From the NCBI GenBank assembly GCA_036488815.1, contig DASXGX010000044.1, forward strand, positions 23,936 to 87,935: a stretch of 64,000 nucleotides of DNA, read 5' to 3'. The DNA is from Roseiarcus sp036488815 (GTDB lineage Bacteria; Pseudomonadota; Alphaproteobacteria; Rhizobiales; Beijerinckiaceae). The notes beneath the pieces are model-generated. The model saw nothing but the letters and a program-made list of their open reading frames with translations. It did no database searches and was not told the DNA's origin. The position numbers and the translations under genes are program-made. Shown here in pieces: positions 8,808 through 17,635 of this stretch (the first letter of the stretch is position 1; every line of letters starts with the position of its first letter).

Positions 8808-10415
8808 ATGGCGGTGATTCCCAGCGCGCCGAGGCAAGAGGCGGCGGCCGACGCAGCCAACCGAAAGGCGTGGCGCAGCCTCCTCGACGAACTCGACGAG
8901 CGCCGATCCGCCGCCGCTGCCGGCGGATCGCCCAAAGCGAGAGAGCGCCACGTCGCGCGCGGCAAGCTGCTGACGCGCGAGCGCGTGGCGCGGCTGATCG
9001 ATCCGGGCTCGCCCTTCCTCGAGGTCGGCGCGCTCGCCGCCTACGGCATGTACGAGGGCGACGTGCACGGCGCCGGCATGGTCGCGGGAATCGGCCGCAT
9101 CGAGGGCCGCGAGGCGATGATCGTCGCCAATGACCCGACGATCAAAGGCGGCGCCTACTACCCGATGACGGTCAAGAAGCACCTTCGCGCGCAAGAGATC
9201 GCGCTGGAGAACGCGCTGCCATGCGTCTACCTCGTCGATTCCGGCGGCGCCAATCTGCCCTATCAATCCGAGGTGTTTCCCGACCGCGAGCATTTCGGCC
9301 GCATCTTCTACAATCAGGCGCGCATGTCGGCCGCCGGCCTCTCCCAGATCGCCGTCGTCATGGGGTCCTGCACGGCGGGCGGCGCTTATGTCCCGGCCAT
9401 GTCGGACGAGACGATCATCGTCGAGAAGCAGGGCACAATCTTTCTCGCCGGCCCGCCGCTGGTGAAGGCGGCGACCGGCGAAACGGTCTCGGCCGAGGAC
9501 CTCGGCGGCGCCGACGTGCACACCCGCATTTCCGGCGTCGCGGATACGATGGCGCGTGACGACGCTCACGCCTTGGCGCTGGCGCGCCGCGCTGTCGCCA
9601 ATCTCAACCGGCCCGCCAAGGCGATCCCGGACATCGTCGCGCTGGTCGAGCCGCGCTACGCGATCGAGGACCTGGAGGCCATCGTCCCGGTCGATCTGCG
9701 CAAGCAATATGACGCGCACGAGGTCATCGCGCGGCTGGTCGACGGCTCGGAGTTCGACGCCTTCAAGGCGCGCTACGGCACCACCCTGATCACCGGCTTC
9801 GCCCGCATCGGCGGCATGTTGATCGGCATCGTCGCCAACAACGGCGTCCTGTTCTCCGACAGCGCGCTCAAGGGCGCGCATTTCGTCGAGCTGTGTGCTC
9901 AGCGCGGCGTGCCGCTGCTGTTCATCCAGAACATCTCCGGCTTCATGGTCGGGCAACGCTACGAGGCGGGCGGCATCGCCAAGGACGGCGCCAAGCTGGT
10001 GATGGCGGTCGCCTGCGCCCGCGTGCCGAAAATCACGCTGATCGTCGGCGGCTCGTTCGGCGCGGGCAACTACGGCATGTGCGGGCGCGCCTACGGCCCG
10101 CGCTTCCTCTTCACGTGGCCAAACGCGCGCATCAGCGTGATGGGCGGCGAGCAGGCGGCGAGTGTGCTGGCGACGCTGCGCCGCGACGGCCTGGAGGCGG
10201 AGGGCAAGTCCTGGGCCGCCGAGGAGGAGGAAGCCTTCAAGGCGCCGATCCGCGCCAGATACGACAGCGAGGGCTCGCCGTACTTCGCCACCGCCCGCCT
10301 GTGGGACGACGGCGTCATCGCGCCGTCCGAGACCCGCCGCGCGCTGAGCCTCGCCTTCTCCGCCTGCTTCAACGCGCCAATCGAGCCGACGCGGTTTGGG
10401 GTGTTTAGGATGTGA
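8808..10415 (+). CDS. mccB: Methylcrotonyl-CoA carboxylase, carboxyltransferase (beta) subunit
   Basis: 535-residue carboxyltransferase of the leucine degradation pathway; it transfers CO2 from carboxybiotin to 3-methylcrotonyl-CoA. Diagnostic stretches are LVDSGGANLPYQSEVFPD, FGRIFYNQARMSAAG, VMGSCTAGGAYVPAMSDE and FLAGPPLVKAATGE. The PxQ-EVFPDR region and the length fit MCC beta better than propionyl-CoA carboxylase beta (~510). The ATG at 8808 has GAGG at proper spacing; two ATGs just upstream do not. Its biotin-carrying partner is found only 4.7 kb downstream (15128-17080), separated by an unrelated large gene. Confidence 0.92.
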   Translation: MAVIPSAPRQEAAADAANRKAWRSLLDELDERRSAAAAGGSPKARERHVARGKLLTRERVARLIDPGSPFLEVGALAAYGMYEGDVHGAGMVAGIGRIEGREAMIVANDPTIKGGAYYPMTVKKHLRAQEIALENALPCVYLVDSGGANLPYQSEVFPDREHFGRIFYNQARMSAAGLSQIAVVMGSCTAGGAYVPAMSDETIIVEKQGTIFLAGPPLVKAATGETVSAEDLGGADVHTRISGVADTMARDDAHALALARRAVANLNRPAKAIPDIVALVEPRYAIEDLEAIVPVDLRKQYDAHEVIARLVDGSEFDAFKARYGTTLITGFARIGGMLIGIVANNGVLFSDSALKGAHFVELCAQRGVPLLFIQNISGFMVGQRYEAGGIAKDGAKLVMAVACARVPKITLIVGGSFGAGNYGMCGRAYGPRFLFTWPNARISVMGGEQAASVLATLRRDGLEAEGKSWAAEEEEAFKAPIRARYDSEGSPYFATARLWDDGVIAPSETRRALSLAFSACFNAPIEPTRFGVFRM

Positions 10416-10562
10416 GGGGGAAGGACGTCGGGCAGGTCCGCTTTCAGTGCGCCAAGAGCAGCGACTCGCGCATCGCAGCAAACCAAACACGATCGCCGAC
10501 AATCCACTAGCGAACCCGCCCCAAACAGTTCTACATTTGTTCGAAAGCTCTGGGGGAGAGTC

Positions 10563-13500
10563 TTGGCGGCAGGCGTTGCATCAGGAGAGAAGCCCATCTC
10601 GCCGACCGCATTCATGCGGAAGCTCCGTCCAGAGAGATATTCTGATACGCGCGTACGATCAGCGTATCAACTTGAGCGGGACGTCTTCGAGTACCGCCTG
10701 GAAACCATCACGAGCCGCAACGAGACGAGCGAATTCGAGCTGTTTTGCCGCAAGCTTTGCGAGCGGACGATTTGCCCGAACCTGCGGCCCCAGACGGGGC
10801 CTGAGGGCGGCGGTGACAGCAAGGTCGACAGCGAGACACTTCCCCTCGCCGATGAGATCGCGACGCTCACCTACATCGGCGAAACGAACGCCGGTAGGGA
10901 ACGCTGGGCCTTCGCGTTCAGCGCGAAGAAGCAATGGATCGGAAAGATTCGCAGCGATGTCGCCGGCATCTTTGAGACCGACCGCCGGTATCAACGCATC
11001 ATTTGCGTAACTGCTCAATTCGCCCGCGCCAAAGCGAGGGCAGCCCTCGAAGACGAGCTCACTGCCAAGTACGGCATCCCCGTCACGATTTACGACCGGT
11101 CCTGGATCGTGAAGGAGGTGATCGAGGGTGAGCGCAAGGATCTCGCTTACAACTATCTCGGCGTTGGGCGTTTGGTCGAAGACGGCCGCCGTCTCGGCCC
11201 GAAGGACTATTCCCGCAGCCAGCAGCTCGAAGACATCGAAAAGGAGCTGAGCGATCCCGCGACCTTTGCGGGGCTGAAGATGCAGAGGGCAGCCGAAGCT
11301 CTCGTCGGCGCGAAGCTGTCACGCGAGCTTGAACGGCCGCGGCATGAAACCGAGGGACGCCTAATTCGCGCCATCCGGCTTGCCGAAGACGGTGGCACGT
11401 TTCATCAGAAGCTTGAGGCCCATTACGAAAGCCTCTGTACGTTCGTCTGGTGGTTTGACGAGATCGAACCAGTGAATGCTGGTTACGCGGCCTTCGAGGC
11501 CATGGCGCTTTCGAGTGAGCACGCCACGAGCCTCGAATTCCTCGTCACTTTGCTGCAGCACCTAGTCAATGCTGTTCTCCTCAGAGTCCTTTCGGCTGAG
11601 GAGTGCGACCTCGCGAACCGAGCCCAGCGTTTGTCGAAGCGGCTGGCAGAACTGATCGAGGACAAGGAGCGGCCGAACAACAATCTCCAAGCCAGGACAC
11701 TACGGCTGAACGAAGCGATGATCGCGCGAGACCACGGAGCCATATCCAACGTTTGGCCGAAATTTTCGAGCATTCTCAAGCAGGCAGAAGGACTTGGGGA
11801 GTTCGATGCCCTTCGCTTGATCAAGATGATCGAGGTGCTCGGCGGAGTGGCCCGCGACGACCCCCAATATACCGCGCTCGCCGAGCAAATGGCAGCCTTC
11901 GTCGGCAAACGCACGGGCGAAGCGGCGGGGGCTATGGTCCTTCTCAGGCGCGCCAAGCAGCTCGATTTCGATCGCCACTTCGATATGATCCGCCTCCTCG
12001 GCCGAGCGGCACGCCAGCTCACCAAGAAAGAGTATGCCGACGAACTTATCGAGGCCCTCCAACTACTGTGTCATGCCTATCGAAGCGCCGGGCTTCTCTG
12101 GGCGGCGCGTGCGGGTTGCGTCTTCGCCCTCGCGACGATCCTGATAGAAAGTGACGAAGAGAGCCAGATTCGCATTGAGATGTTGCCCACCGTCAAAGTG
12201 TGGGCGTGGATCGCTTTGGAAATGCGACATCTCCCTGATTTCCTCGAAGCGGTGCAGCTCTTCAATGGGATGTCTCGATCGCTTCCACTTACCGAGGAGA
12301 CGCAGGCAACAGTAAAGGAGGACATTCGCGAGTTGGATGGAGCCTTCGGTAGCTACGTTCTGAACCTCACGGAAGACGAGCTCACAGCAGTCCAGCGGCT
12401 GCCCGATGTTCTCGCTGGACTCGACCTCTGGCTGAGCCACAGCGCGCTTCTTTACGTCCTTGGCTATGAGGACAGGCTACGGGCAGACGGTGTCATTCCA
12501 CCTGAAGAGACGCCGGACCACCTCCACGGTTTCTTCACCGACCTTGCTAGCCAGCCAGTCTCAGCCGACCGGTATGGGCCCCTAATTACCAATCCAATCG
12601 GGCATCAGTCCTACAGCTCAACCGTTCTCGGCGTCTCAGTTGAAGTCAACTTCGATGGATCAGCAAACGGCATCCTAATGGCCGAGGGCGTACTCGGCAC
12701 GATGGAGGCTTATTTCGCGACCGCCGCGGAAATGGCGATTCACCCGCATACAGAGCGGATGCAAATCGAGGTGATCGAAGACACCACGACGTCCAAACCG
12801 AAGGTCGCATTCGATCAGCGAGTCATGCGACTCAGCCTGACTTGGCCAGGGTGGGCACCTGCAGCGTTCGAGCATAACGAGGCGGCGCAGCGAGCGTTCT
12901 TCGAACTCTCCGCTGTCGCGATGGTTGCGGCGTGTGTGGTTCAAGACCCTGAAGTCATCCTCAAGAAGCTTGCGGAAGATGACGCCGTGTTGGAGCGCAT
13001 CGCGATTATTTTGGCAGCGGGGAACAGCTATCATCGTTTTTCCGGGCGATACTTTTCTCGACTTGCTGACAAGGAGGCGCTTTCTACGGCGGGGTATCCG
13101 ACCTGCGAAACGCGGCCCAAGATCAAGCGGCGTAAACTCGATAATTCAAGGAAAGAGTCACCGAGAGATTTCCCGGAATCCGCCGAAGGGGTATGGACGA
13201 AACTCATCCACAATCATCGGGACGTCGCAGTTCAGTCTGTCATCGACGTCCATCTTTGGGATAAAGCCGGCTGGCATGCGACCGCCTTTCTTAGCTACGG
13301 GCCATCCCAGCCGCCGGGGCTCGCGCTGGTCTTTGAGGACAAGCAGGCAGCCGCAGACATCTTCAAGAGATGGCGCGCGCGATTCGGCGCGACGGACAAA
13401 GGCGACGAAATCTACGTGAGCATCGTCCGGGGAATATCGAGCGAATATCCTAACGACTACGCAGTTGTCGTGACCTCCCGGCCGCCGGTCAAGGAGGACT

Positions 13501-13763
13501 CCTCTCTTGATAAGCTTTTGACGATCATTGCGCGCACGAACGACATGCACCCGGATTCGAGCGCCAACCTCGAAGTGTTCCTAGCATCTTACGAGGCGAT
13601 CGGCTCATACGTTTTGATGCCGGGCCAGATGGTTCCTGGCGGTAAACTCAAATTCGGATTCGGCCTCGGGCTACGAAAGTGTGCCCTGACTGTTAAACAA
13701 GCGAGCGAAGTGGGGCCTCACGACATAGAGCAACTTGCTATACGCCGTCACAGGCGAAGGTAG
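10563..13763 (+). CDS. 1066-residue orphan protein: possible PD-(D/E)XK-like N-terminus plus long helical region
   Basis: Large protein of no recognised function. Residues ~57-190 look like a restriction-endonuclease-fold module: an acidic helix (Glu57/Glu59), TGPEGGGDSKVD (78-89, Asp85), then a hydrophobic strand ending in a lysine motif, WAFAFSAKKQW (115-125, Lys122/123), and IICVTAQF / IPVTIYDRSWIV strands. The acidic residue normally two before the lysine is Ser120, so catalysis is uncertain. Residues ~200-650 are almost wholly helical, TPR/HEAT-like; ~650-1066 mix strands and helices without a motif I know. The TTG start follows GGGGGAGAG. Base composition is clearly lower in GC than neighbours (31/60 G+C at 12601-12660 against 42/60 at 15901-15960), which suggests transfer. 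A defence role is inference only. Confidence 0.8.
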   Translation: MAAGVASGEKPISPTAFMRKLRPERYSDTRVRSAYQLERDVFEYRLETITSRNETSEFELFCRKLCERTICPNLRPQTGPEGGGDSKVDSETLPLADEIATLTYIGETNAGRERWAFAFSAKKQWIGKIRSDVAGIFETDRRYQRIICVTAQFARAKARAALEDELTAKYGIPVTIYDRSWIVKEVIEGERKDLAYNYLGVGRLVEDGRRLGPKDYSRSQQLEDIEKELSDPATFAGLKMQRAAEALVGAKLSRELERPRHETEGRLIRAIRLAEDGGTFHQKLEAHYESLCTFVWWFDEIEPVNAGYAAFEAMALSSEHATSLEFLVTLLQHLVNAVLLRVLSAEECDLANRAQRLSKRLAELIEDKERPNNNLQARTLRLNEAMIARDHGAISNVWPKFSSILKQAEGLGEFDALRLIKMIEVLGGVARDDPQYTALAEQMAAFVGKRTGEAAGAMVLLRRAKQLDFDRHFDMIRLLGRAARQLTKKEYADELIEALQLLCHAYRSAGLLWAARAGCVFALATILIESDEESQIRIEMLPTVKVWAWIALEMRHLPDFLEAVQLFNGMSRSLPLTEETQATVKEDIRELDGAFGSYVLNLTEDELTAVQRLPDVLAGLDLWLSHSALLYVLGYEDRLRADGVIPPEETPDHLHGFFTDLASQPVSADRYGPLITNPIGHQSYSSTVLGVSVEVNFDGSANGILMAEGVLGTMEAYFATAAEMAIHPHTERMQIEVIEDTTTSKPKVAFDQRVMRLSLTWPGWAPAAFEHNEAAQRAFFELSAVAMVAACVVQDPEVILKKLAEDDAVLERIAIILAAGNSYHRFSGRYFSRLADKEALSTAGYPTCETRPKIKRRKLDNSRKESPRDFPESAEGVWTKLIHNHRDVAVQSVIDVHLWDKAGWHATAFLSYGPSQPPGLALVFEDKQAAADIFKRWRARFGATDKGDEIYVSIVRGISSEYPNDYAVVVTSRPPVKEDSSLDKLLTIIARTNDMHPDSSANLEVFLASYEAIGSYVLMPGQMVPGGKLKFGFGLGLRKCALTVKQASEVGPHDIEQLAIRRHRRR

Positions 13764-13788
13764 ATCGTTTAGTGGGTAAACGCCGATG

Positions 13789-13838
13789 TCTGCTTCGCGA
13801 GCTGACCATAAGATCTGCTTCGCCAGCTGACCATAAGA
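13789..13838. repeat. Tandem 25-bp direct repeat (two copies)
   Basis: Two adjacent 25-bp units, 13789-13813 and 13814-13838, beginning TCTGCTTCGC and ending AGCTGACCATAAGA, differ at one base (G/C at unit position 11). They lie just after the 1066-codon orphan gene. No spacers, so this is not a CRISPR array. The GCTGACCA core recalls the multiple terminal repeats of IS21-family elements, but no transposase remains. Confidence 0.85.
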
Positions 13839-13855
13839 TCGGCTACTGGCGAAGC
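13817..13855. repeat. Perfect 10-bp inverted repeat overlapping the tandem repeat
   Basis: Arms GCTTCGCCAG (13817-13826) and CTGGCGAAGC (13846-13855) are perfect reverse complements around a 19-base loop. The left arm lies inside the second tandem unit. A short T run follows at about 13863-13868, so in + direction transcripts this could also act as a terminator for the orphan gene. It may equally be a relic of a transposon end. Confidence 0.75.
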
Positions 13856-13996
13856 TGCCGCTTTTTTGATTGCGCGCGAACAAACCACTCTCGACCCAAG
13901 CCGAGTCATCCGGCGGTCCGCGATGAAGGACACACCGGATCGATGCTGCCGTCTGCGTCGAGCGACGAAGCGCCCGAGTTTATCCAATGAATAGCC

Positions 13997-14974
13997 TCAG
14001 CCCGGCTTGTAGTCGCGCGTCGCCTCGGGATCGTCGGTCGCCGCCGGCAGCGCCATAAGTTCGTCCCACATCGCCTCGGGGATGGGGAAACTGGCCCATT
14101 CGTAGGTCTTTTGGACGTGTCCCACTTCGCCGACGCCGCAGATCGTCGAGGCGATGCGCGGGTCGCGCATGGAGAACTGCAGCGCCGCGGCGCCAGCGGG
14201 CACGCCGTAACGCGCGCAGATCGCCTCGATCCGGCGGATCGGGTCGAGCGCGGCGTCCGAGGATTCCTGGTAGACGTAGCGCGGATATTGGGCCGTGCCC
14301 TTGGCGAGCACGCCGCCGGCGTAGGGGGCCGCGTTGAGGACGGTGACGCCGCGCGATTGCGCCAAATTCAGCATCGGCTCCGCGTTGCGGTTGGCGAGCG
14401 TGAAACGGTTGTGCGTGATCAGGACATCGAAATCCCAGTCGCGCAGCAGAGGCGTCATCATCGAAACCGGGCCGGCCGCCAGACCGACCGCTGTCACTAG
14501 CCCTTCCTCCTTCATGCGGAAAAGTTCGCCCAAGGCGCCGTCGCGGCTGGTGGTCTCCGCCTGCGAGCGGGAATGCTCGGGGTCGTGCAGGTGCAACAGG
14601 TCGATCCGCTCCAACCCCAAGGCGGCGAGGCTCTGCTCGAGCGAGCGGCGCGCCTGCGCGGCGTCGAAGACGTTTGTCTCGAGGTCGCGGTCGAGCTTGG
14701 TCGAGACCAGGAAGCCCTTGGGAAGGCCGCCGCGCTCGCGAATGACGGCGCCAATGCGCTCCTCGCTGCGCCCCATGCCGTAAATGCGCGAGGTGTCTAT
14801 GTAGTTCGCTGGCCCCTCGAAGATCGCCCGCACCGTGGCTTTGGCTTGTTCCTCATTGACGCGGTAGCCGTAGGTGTCGGGCATGTCGCCGAGGCCGGTC
14901 GCCCCGAAGCCGAGCTTCGTGACCATGAGGCCGGTTCGCCCCACCGGCGCTGTCTTCGCATCCGCCTCGGTCAT
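13997..14974 (-). CDS. Aldo/keto reductase family oxidoreductase
   Basis: 325-residue NAD(P)-dependent oxidoreductase with a TIM-barrel fold. The catalytic residues are visible in order: Asp and Tyr in YIDTSRIYGMGRSE, Lys in VSTKLDRD, and His in LLHLHDPEH. The sequence is closest in style to the L-fucose / D-threo-aldose dehydrogenase and pyridoxal dehydrogenase branch of the family. GGGAGGA precedes the ATG at 14974; the frame remains open far upstream but carries no family similarity there. It is divergent from the biotin carboxylase gene and sits between the two MCC subunits. The substrate is unknown. Confidence 0.9.
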   Translation of the reverse strand: MTEADAKTAPVGRTGLMVTKLGFGATGLGDMPDTYGYRVNEEQAKATVRAIFEGPANYIDTSRIYGMGRSEERIGAVIRERGGLPKGFLVSTKLDRDLETNVFDAAQARRSLEQSLAALGLERIDLLHLHDPEHSRSQAETTSRDGALGELFRMKEEGLVTAVGLAAGPVSMMTPLLRDWDFDVLITHNRFTLANRNAEPMLNLAQSRGVTVLNAAPYAGGVLAKGTAQYPRYVYQESSDAALDPIRRIEAICARYGVPAGAAALQFSMRDPRIASTICGVGEVGHVQKTYEWASFPIPEAMWDELMALPAATDDPEATRDYKPG

Positions 14975-15127
14975 CCTGTGTTCCTCCCATAAAGTGGTCG
15001 CTGCTTCCCTAGGCCGGTGAGGGAAAGGCGGCAAGGGCTGGTTTGCGAATGGCGCGCACAAACTCGCGCTGGCGGCGCTGGTCATAGCCCGCGCTTCGCC
15101 ATATCGTCGCTGCAAAAAGGAGACGCC

Positions 15128-17080
15128 ATGTTCGCCAACGTCCTCATCGCCAATCGGGGCGAGATCGCCTGCCGCATCATCGCGACGGCGCGACGGATGG
15201 GGATGCGGACTCTTGCGCTCGCGACCCCCGCCGACCGGGGCGCCCGCTTCACGCGGCTCGCCGACGAGACCCACGAGATCGGCGCCGGCGCCGAGGGCTA
15301 TCTCGACGCCAAGGCGATCGTCGCGCTGGCGAAGCGGGTCGGCGCGGAGTGCCTTCATCCCGGCTACGGCTTCTTGAGCGAGAATGCCGACTTCGCCGAG
15401 GCCTGCCGCGAGGCGGGCGTCGTGTTCGTCGGCCCGTCGCCCGAGGCGATGCGCGCGATGGGTCTCAAGAGTTCCGCCAAGGCGTTGATGGCGAAGGCCG
15501 GCGCGCCGATCGTGCCAGGGTACCACGGCGACAATCAGAGCCCGAAGTTCCTCAAGGAGAAGGCCTACGAGATCGGCTATCCCGTGCTCATCAAGGCGAT
15601 CGCCGGCGGCGGGGGACGCGGCATGCGGCGGGTCGACGCGCATGTCGATTTCGAGGCGGCGCTCGACAGCGCAATGCGAGAGGCGGAGGGCGCCTTCGGC
15701 GACTCTCGCGTCCTCATCGAGAAATATGTCTCGGCGCCGCGCCACGTCGAGGTGCAGGTGTTCGGCGATATGCACGGCGGCGTCGTGCACCTTTTCGAGC
15801 GCGACTGCTCCTTGCAGCGTCGCCACCAGAAGGTGATCGAGGAGACCCCGGCGCCCGGACTGCCGGAGGAGACGCGCGCCGCTATGTGCGAGGCGGCGGT
15901 GGCGGCGGCCCGCGCGGTCGGCTACTTCGGCGCCGGCACTGTCGAGTTCATTGTCGATTCCTCGCGCGGGCTCGGGCCGGACAGCTTCTATTTCCTGGAA
16001 ATGAACACGCGCCTTCAGGTCGAGCACCCCGTCACCGAGGCGATCACGGGGCTCGATCTCGTCGAATGGCAGTTTCGGGTCGCGGCGGGCGAGCCGCTGC
16101 CGCGCGCGCAAGACCAGATCCGCAGGAGCGGCTGGGCGATCGAGGCGCGCCTCAACGCGGAGGATCCCGAGAGCGGCTTTCTGCCTTCGCCGGGCCGAAT
16201 CCTCGCGCTCAGCCTGGAGCCAGTCGAGGGCTTGCGGGTCGACGCCGGCGTCGAAGCGGGGGACCGCGTGACGCCGTTCTACGATTCGATGATCGCCAAG
16301 CTGATCGCCCATGCGCCGACGCGCGCCGAGGCGTTGGCGAAGCTGCGCGGCGCGCTCGCCAGGGCCGTCGTGATCGGCCCCAAGACCAATCTCGCTTTTC
16401 TCGACGCGTTGCTGAGCGCGCCCGAAGTCGAAGCCGGCGCGTTCGACACCGGATTCATCGACGCCAATTTGGGGCCTCTCGGCGCTGAGCCGCGCGGGCC
16501 CGATCCGTTCGCCGTCCTCGCCGGGGCCGAGGTTTTGCTCGACGGCTTACCAGCGCTTCCCCAACGAGCGCCCGCCCACGATCCCTGGTCGATCGCCGAC
16601 TCGTTCGACGTGATGGCGCCGCGCGCTGTTGGTCTCGACGTGTACGTCGACGGCCATGTCGAGCGCCTGGTGAACATTGGGAGGGACGGGGCGGCGAGGC
16701 TCGCCTTCGCCGACGGGCGCAAGCCAGGGCCCGCTGACGCTCCGCCAACGATATACACCAGCGAGGGAACCGCGTTCGTGCTTCGCGGCGGCCGTCAATT
16801 TCGGGTCGCGCTGACGGAGCCGCTCGAGGGCCGCGCCTTGGGCGCGGACGAGCGGTCAGGCGTGGTCGCCGCCCCGATGCACGGAAGGTTGATCGCCCTT
16901 TCGGTCAAGGACGGCGATGCGGTGGAGCAGGGCGCACGTCTTGCGGTCGTCGAGGCGATGAAGATGGAGCATGCGCTGGTCGCGCCGCGCTCCGGCCGCG
17001 TCGTCGATCTCGCAGCGCGGATCGGCGATACGGTCGAGCAAGGCGAGCGGCTGATGACCGTCGAGGCTGAGGGGGACTGA
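15128..17080 (+). CDS. mccA: Methylcrotonyl-CoA carboxylase, biotin carboxylase/BCCP (alpha) subunit
   Basis: 650-residue biotin-dependent subunit. The biotin carboxylase part starts ANRGEIACRII, carries the ATP-grasp glycine loop KAIAGGGGRGMR, the ERDCSLQRRHQKVIEE stretch and EMNTRLQVEHPVTE. The C-terminal biotinyl domain has EAMKMEH with biotinyl-Lys612. AAAAGGAGA precedes the ATG. Length and layout fit MCC alpha; propionyl- or acetyl-CoA carboxylase alpha is the alternative, but the beta subunit at 8808-10415 is MCC-type. HMG-CoA lyase and isovaleryl-CoA dehydrogenase, its usual neighbours, are not in the window. Confidence 0.9.
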   Translation: MFANVLIANRGEIACRIIATARRMGMRTLALATPADRGARFTRLADETHEIGAGAEGYLDAKAIVALAKRVGAECLHPGYGFLSENADFAEACREAGVVFVGPSPEAMRAMGLKSSAKALMAKAGAPIVPGYHGDNQSPKFLKEKAYEIGYPVLIKAIAGGGGRGMRRVDAHVDFEAALDSAMREAEGAFGDSRVLIEKYVSAPRHVEVQVFGDMHGGVVHLFERDCSLQRRHQKVIEETPAPGLPEETRAAMCEAAVAAARAVGYFGAGTVEFIVDSSRGLGPDSFYFLEMNTRLQVEHPVTEAITGLDLVEWQFRVAAGEPLPRAQDQIRRSGWAIEARLNAEDPESGFLPSPGRILALSLEPVEGLRVDAGVEAGDRVTPFYDSMIAKLIAHAPTRAEALAKLRGALARAVVIGPKTNLAFLDALLSAPEVEAGAFDTGFIDANLGPLGAEPRGPDPFAVLAGAEVLLDGLPALPQRAPAHDPWSIADSFDVMAPRAVGLDVYVDGHVERLVNIGRDGAARLAFADGRKPGPADAPPTIYTSEGTAFVLRGGRQFRVALTEPLEGRALGADERSGVVAAPMHGRLIALSVKDGDAVEQGARLAVVEAMKMEHALVAPRSGRVVDLAARIGDTVEQGERLMTVEAEGD

Positions 17081-17130
17081 GCCCGGGGGCCTCTCCACCC
17101 ACAATCAGGCCGCCTCGGCCGTTTCTGTGG

Positions 17131-17499
17131 TCACAGACCCTCGCCGTCGTCGGAGCGCCCGGCCTTGATCTCGGCGAGGAGCTTCTGGACCGCCTCGGGC
17201 GCGGGGAGCGGATCGCAGGCGAGCGGTCCGCGCGTCCATATGATGAGGCCTGCGCCGCCCTTGTCTTTCGTAAGCAAGACCGCGCCGTCGCCCGGGGGAA
17301 GCCCCGCCGGCGTGAACGGCAGCGCGGCATAAAGGCCTTGCAGGAAGTGGAACTGCGCGTCCGTCAGGGGGGAGACCGTCGTGTCCTTGCCCGCCTCCTG
17401 CTGCACTTTGTCCAGCGCCCCGCAATGCGGTCCTTTCTCTTGAGCAAGCGCGGGAGCGGCGGCAACCAACGCTGATAACGCAACGGCAACTTTCAACAT
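17131..17499 (-). CDS. Small secreted hypothetical protein
   Basis: 122-residue protein with a Sec signal peptide (hydrophobic residues ~4-20, cleavage near ALAQ). The mature part has two cysteines (HCG, ACD) that could form one disulfide, and two PLTDAQFHF / PPGDGAVLL segments. No domain was recognised. An ATG at 17520 is in frame, but AGGAGAG lies between it and the ATG at 17499 with good spacing, so 17499 was chosen. It is convergent with mccA and sits downstream of the ExbB/ExbD-like operon, probably as a separate unit. Confidence 0.7.
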   Translation of the reverse strand: MLKVAVALSALVAAAPALAQEKGPHCGALDKVQQEAGKDTTVSPLTDAQFHFLQGLYAALPFTPAGLPPGDGAVLLTKDKGGAGLIIWTRGPLACDPLPAPEAVQKLLAEIKAGRSDDGEGL

Positions 17500-17635
17500 G
17501 GCTTTTCTCTCCTCTGTCATTCGGCCGCGCTCATGTCTTCAATCGCGTGGCCGTTGGTGGAACCGGGTCGGTCTGGCTCGACGATTCCGGCGCCGACTAT
17601 CTCGGCCGGCGCCGACGGTCGCCTCGTCATACCGC

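Noticed and set aside
13789..13838. Possible CRISPR repeats
   Set aside because: The two 25-mers are directly adjacent with no spacers and no cas genes nearby.
13997..16312. 771-codon minus-strand open frame
   Set aside because: Only the part from 14974 downwards is the aldo/keto reductase; the rest is antisense to the biotin carboxylase gene.
17108..17124. GGCCG-CCT-CGGCC hairpin after mccA as a terminator
   Set aside because: Only five base pairs and no clear T run.
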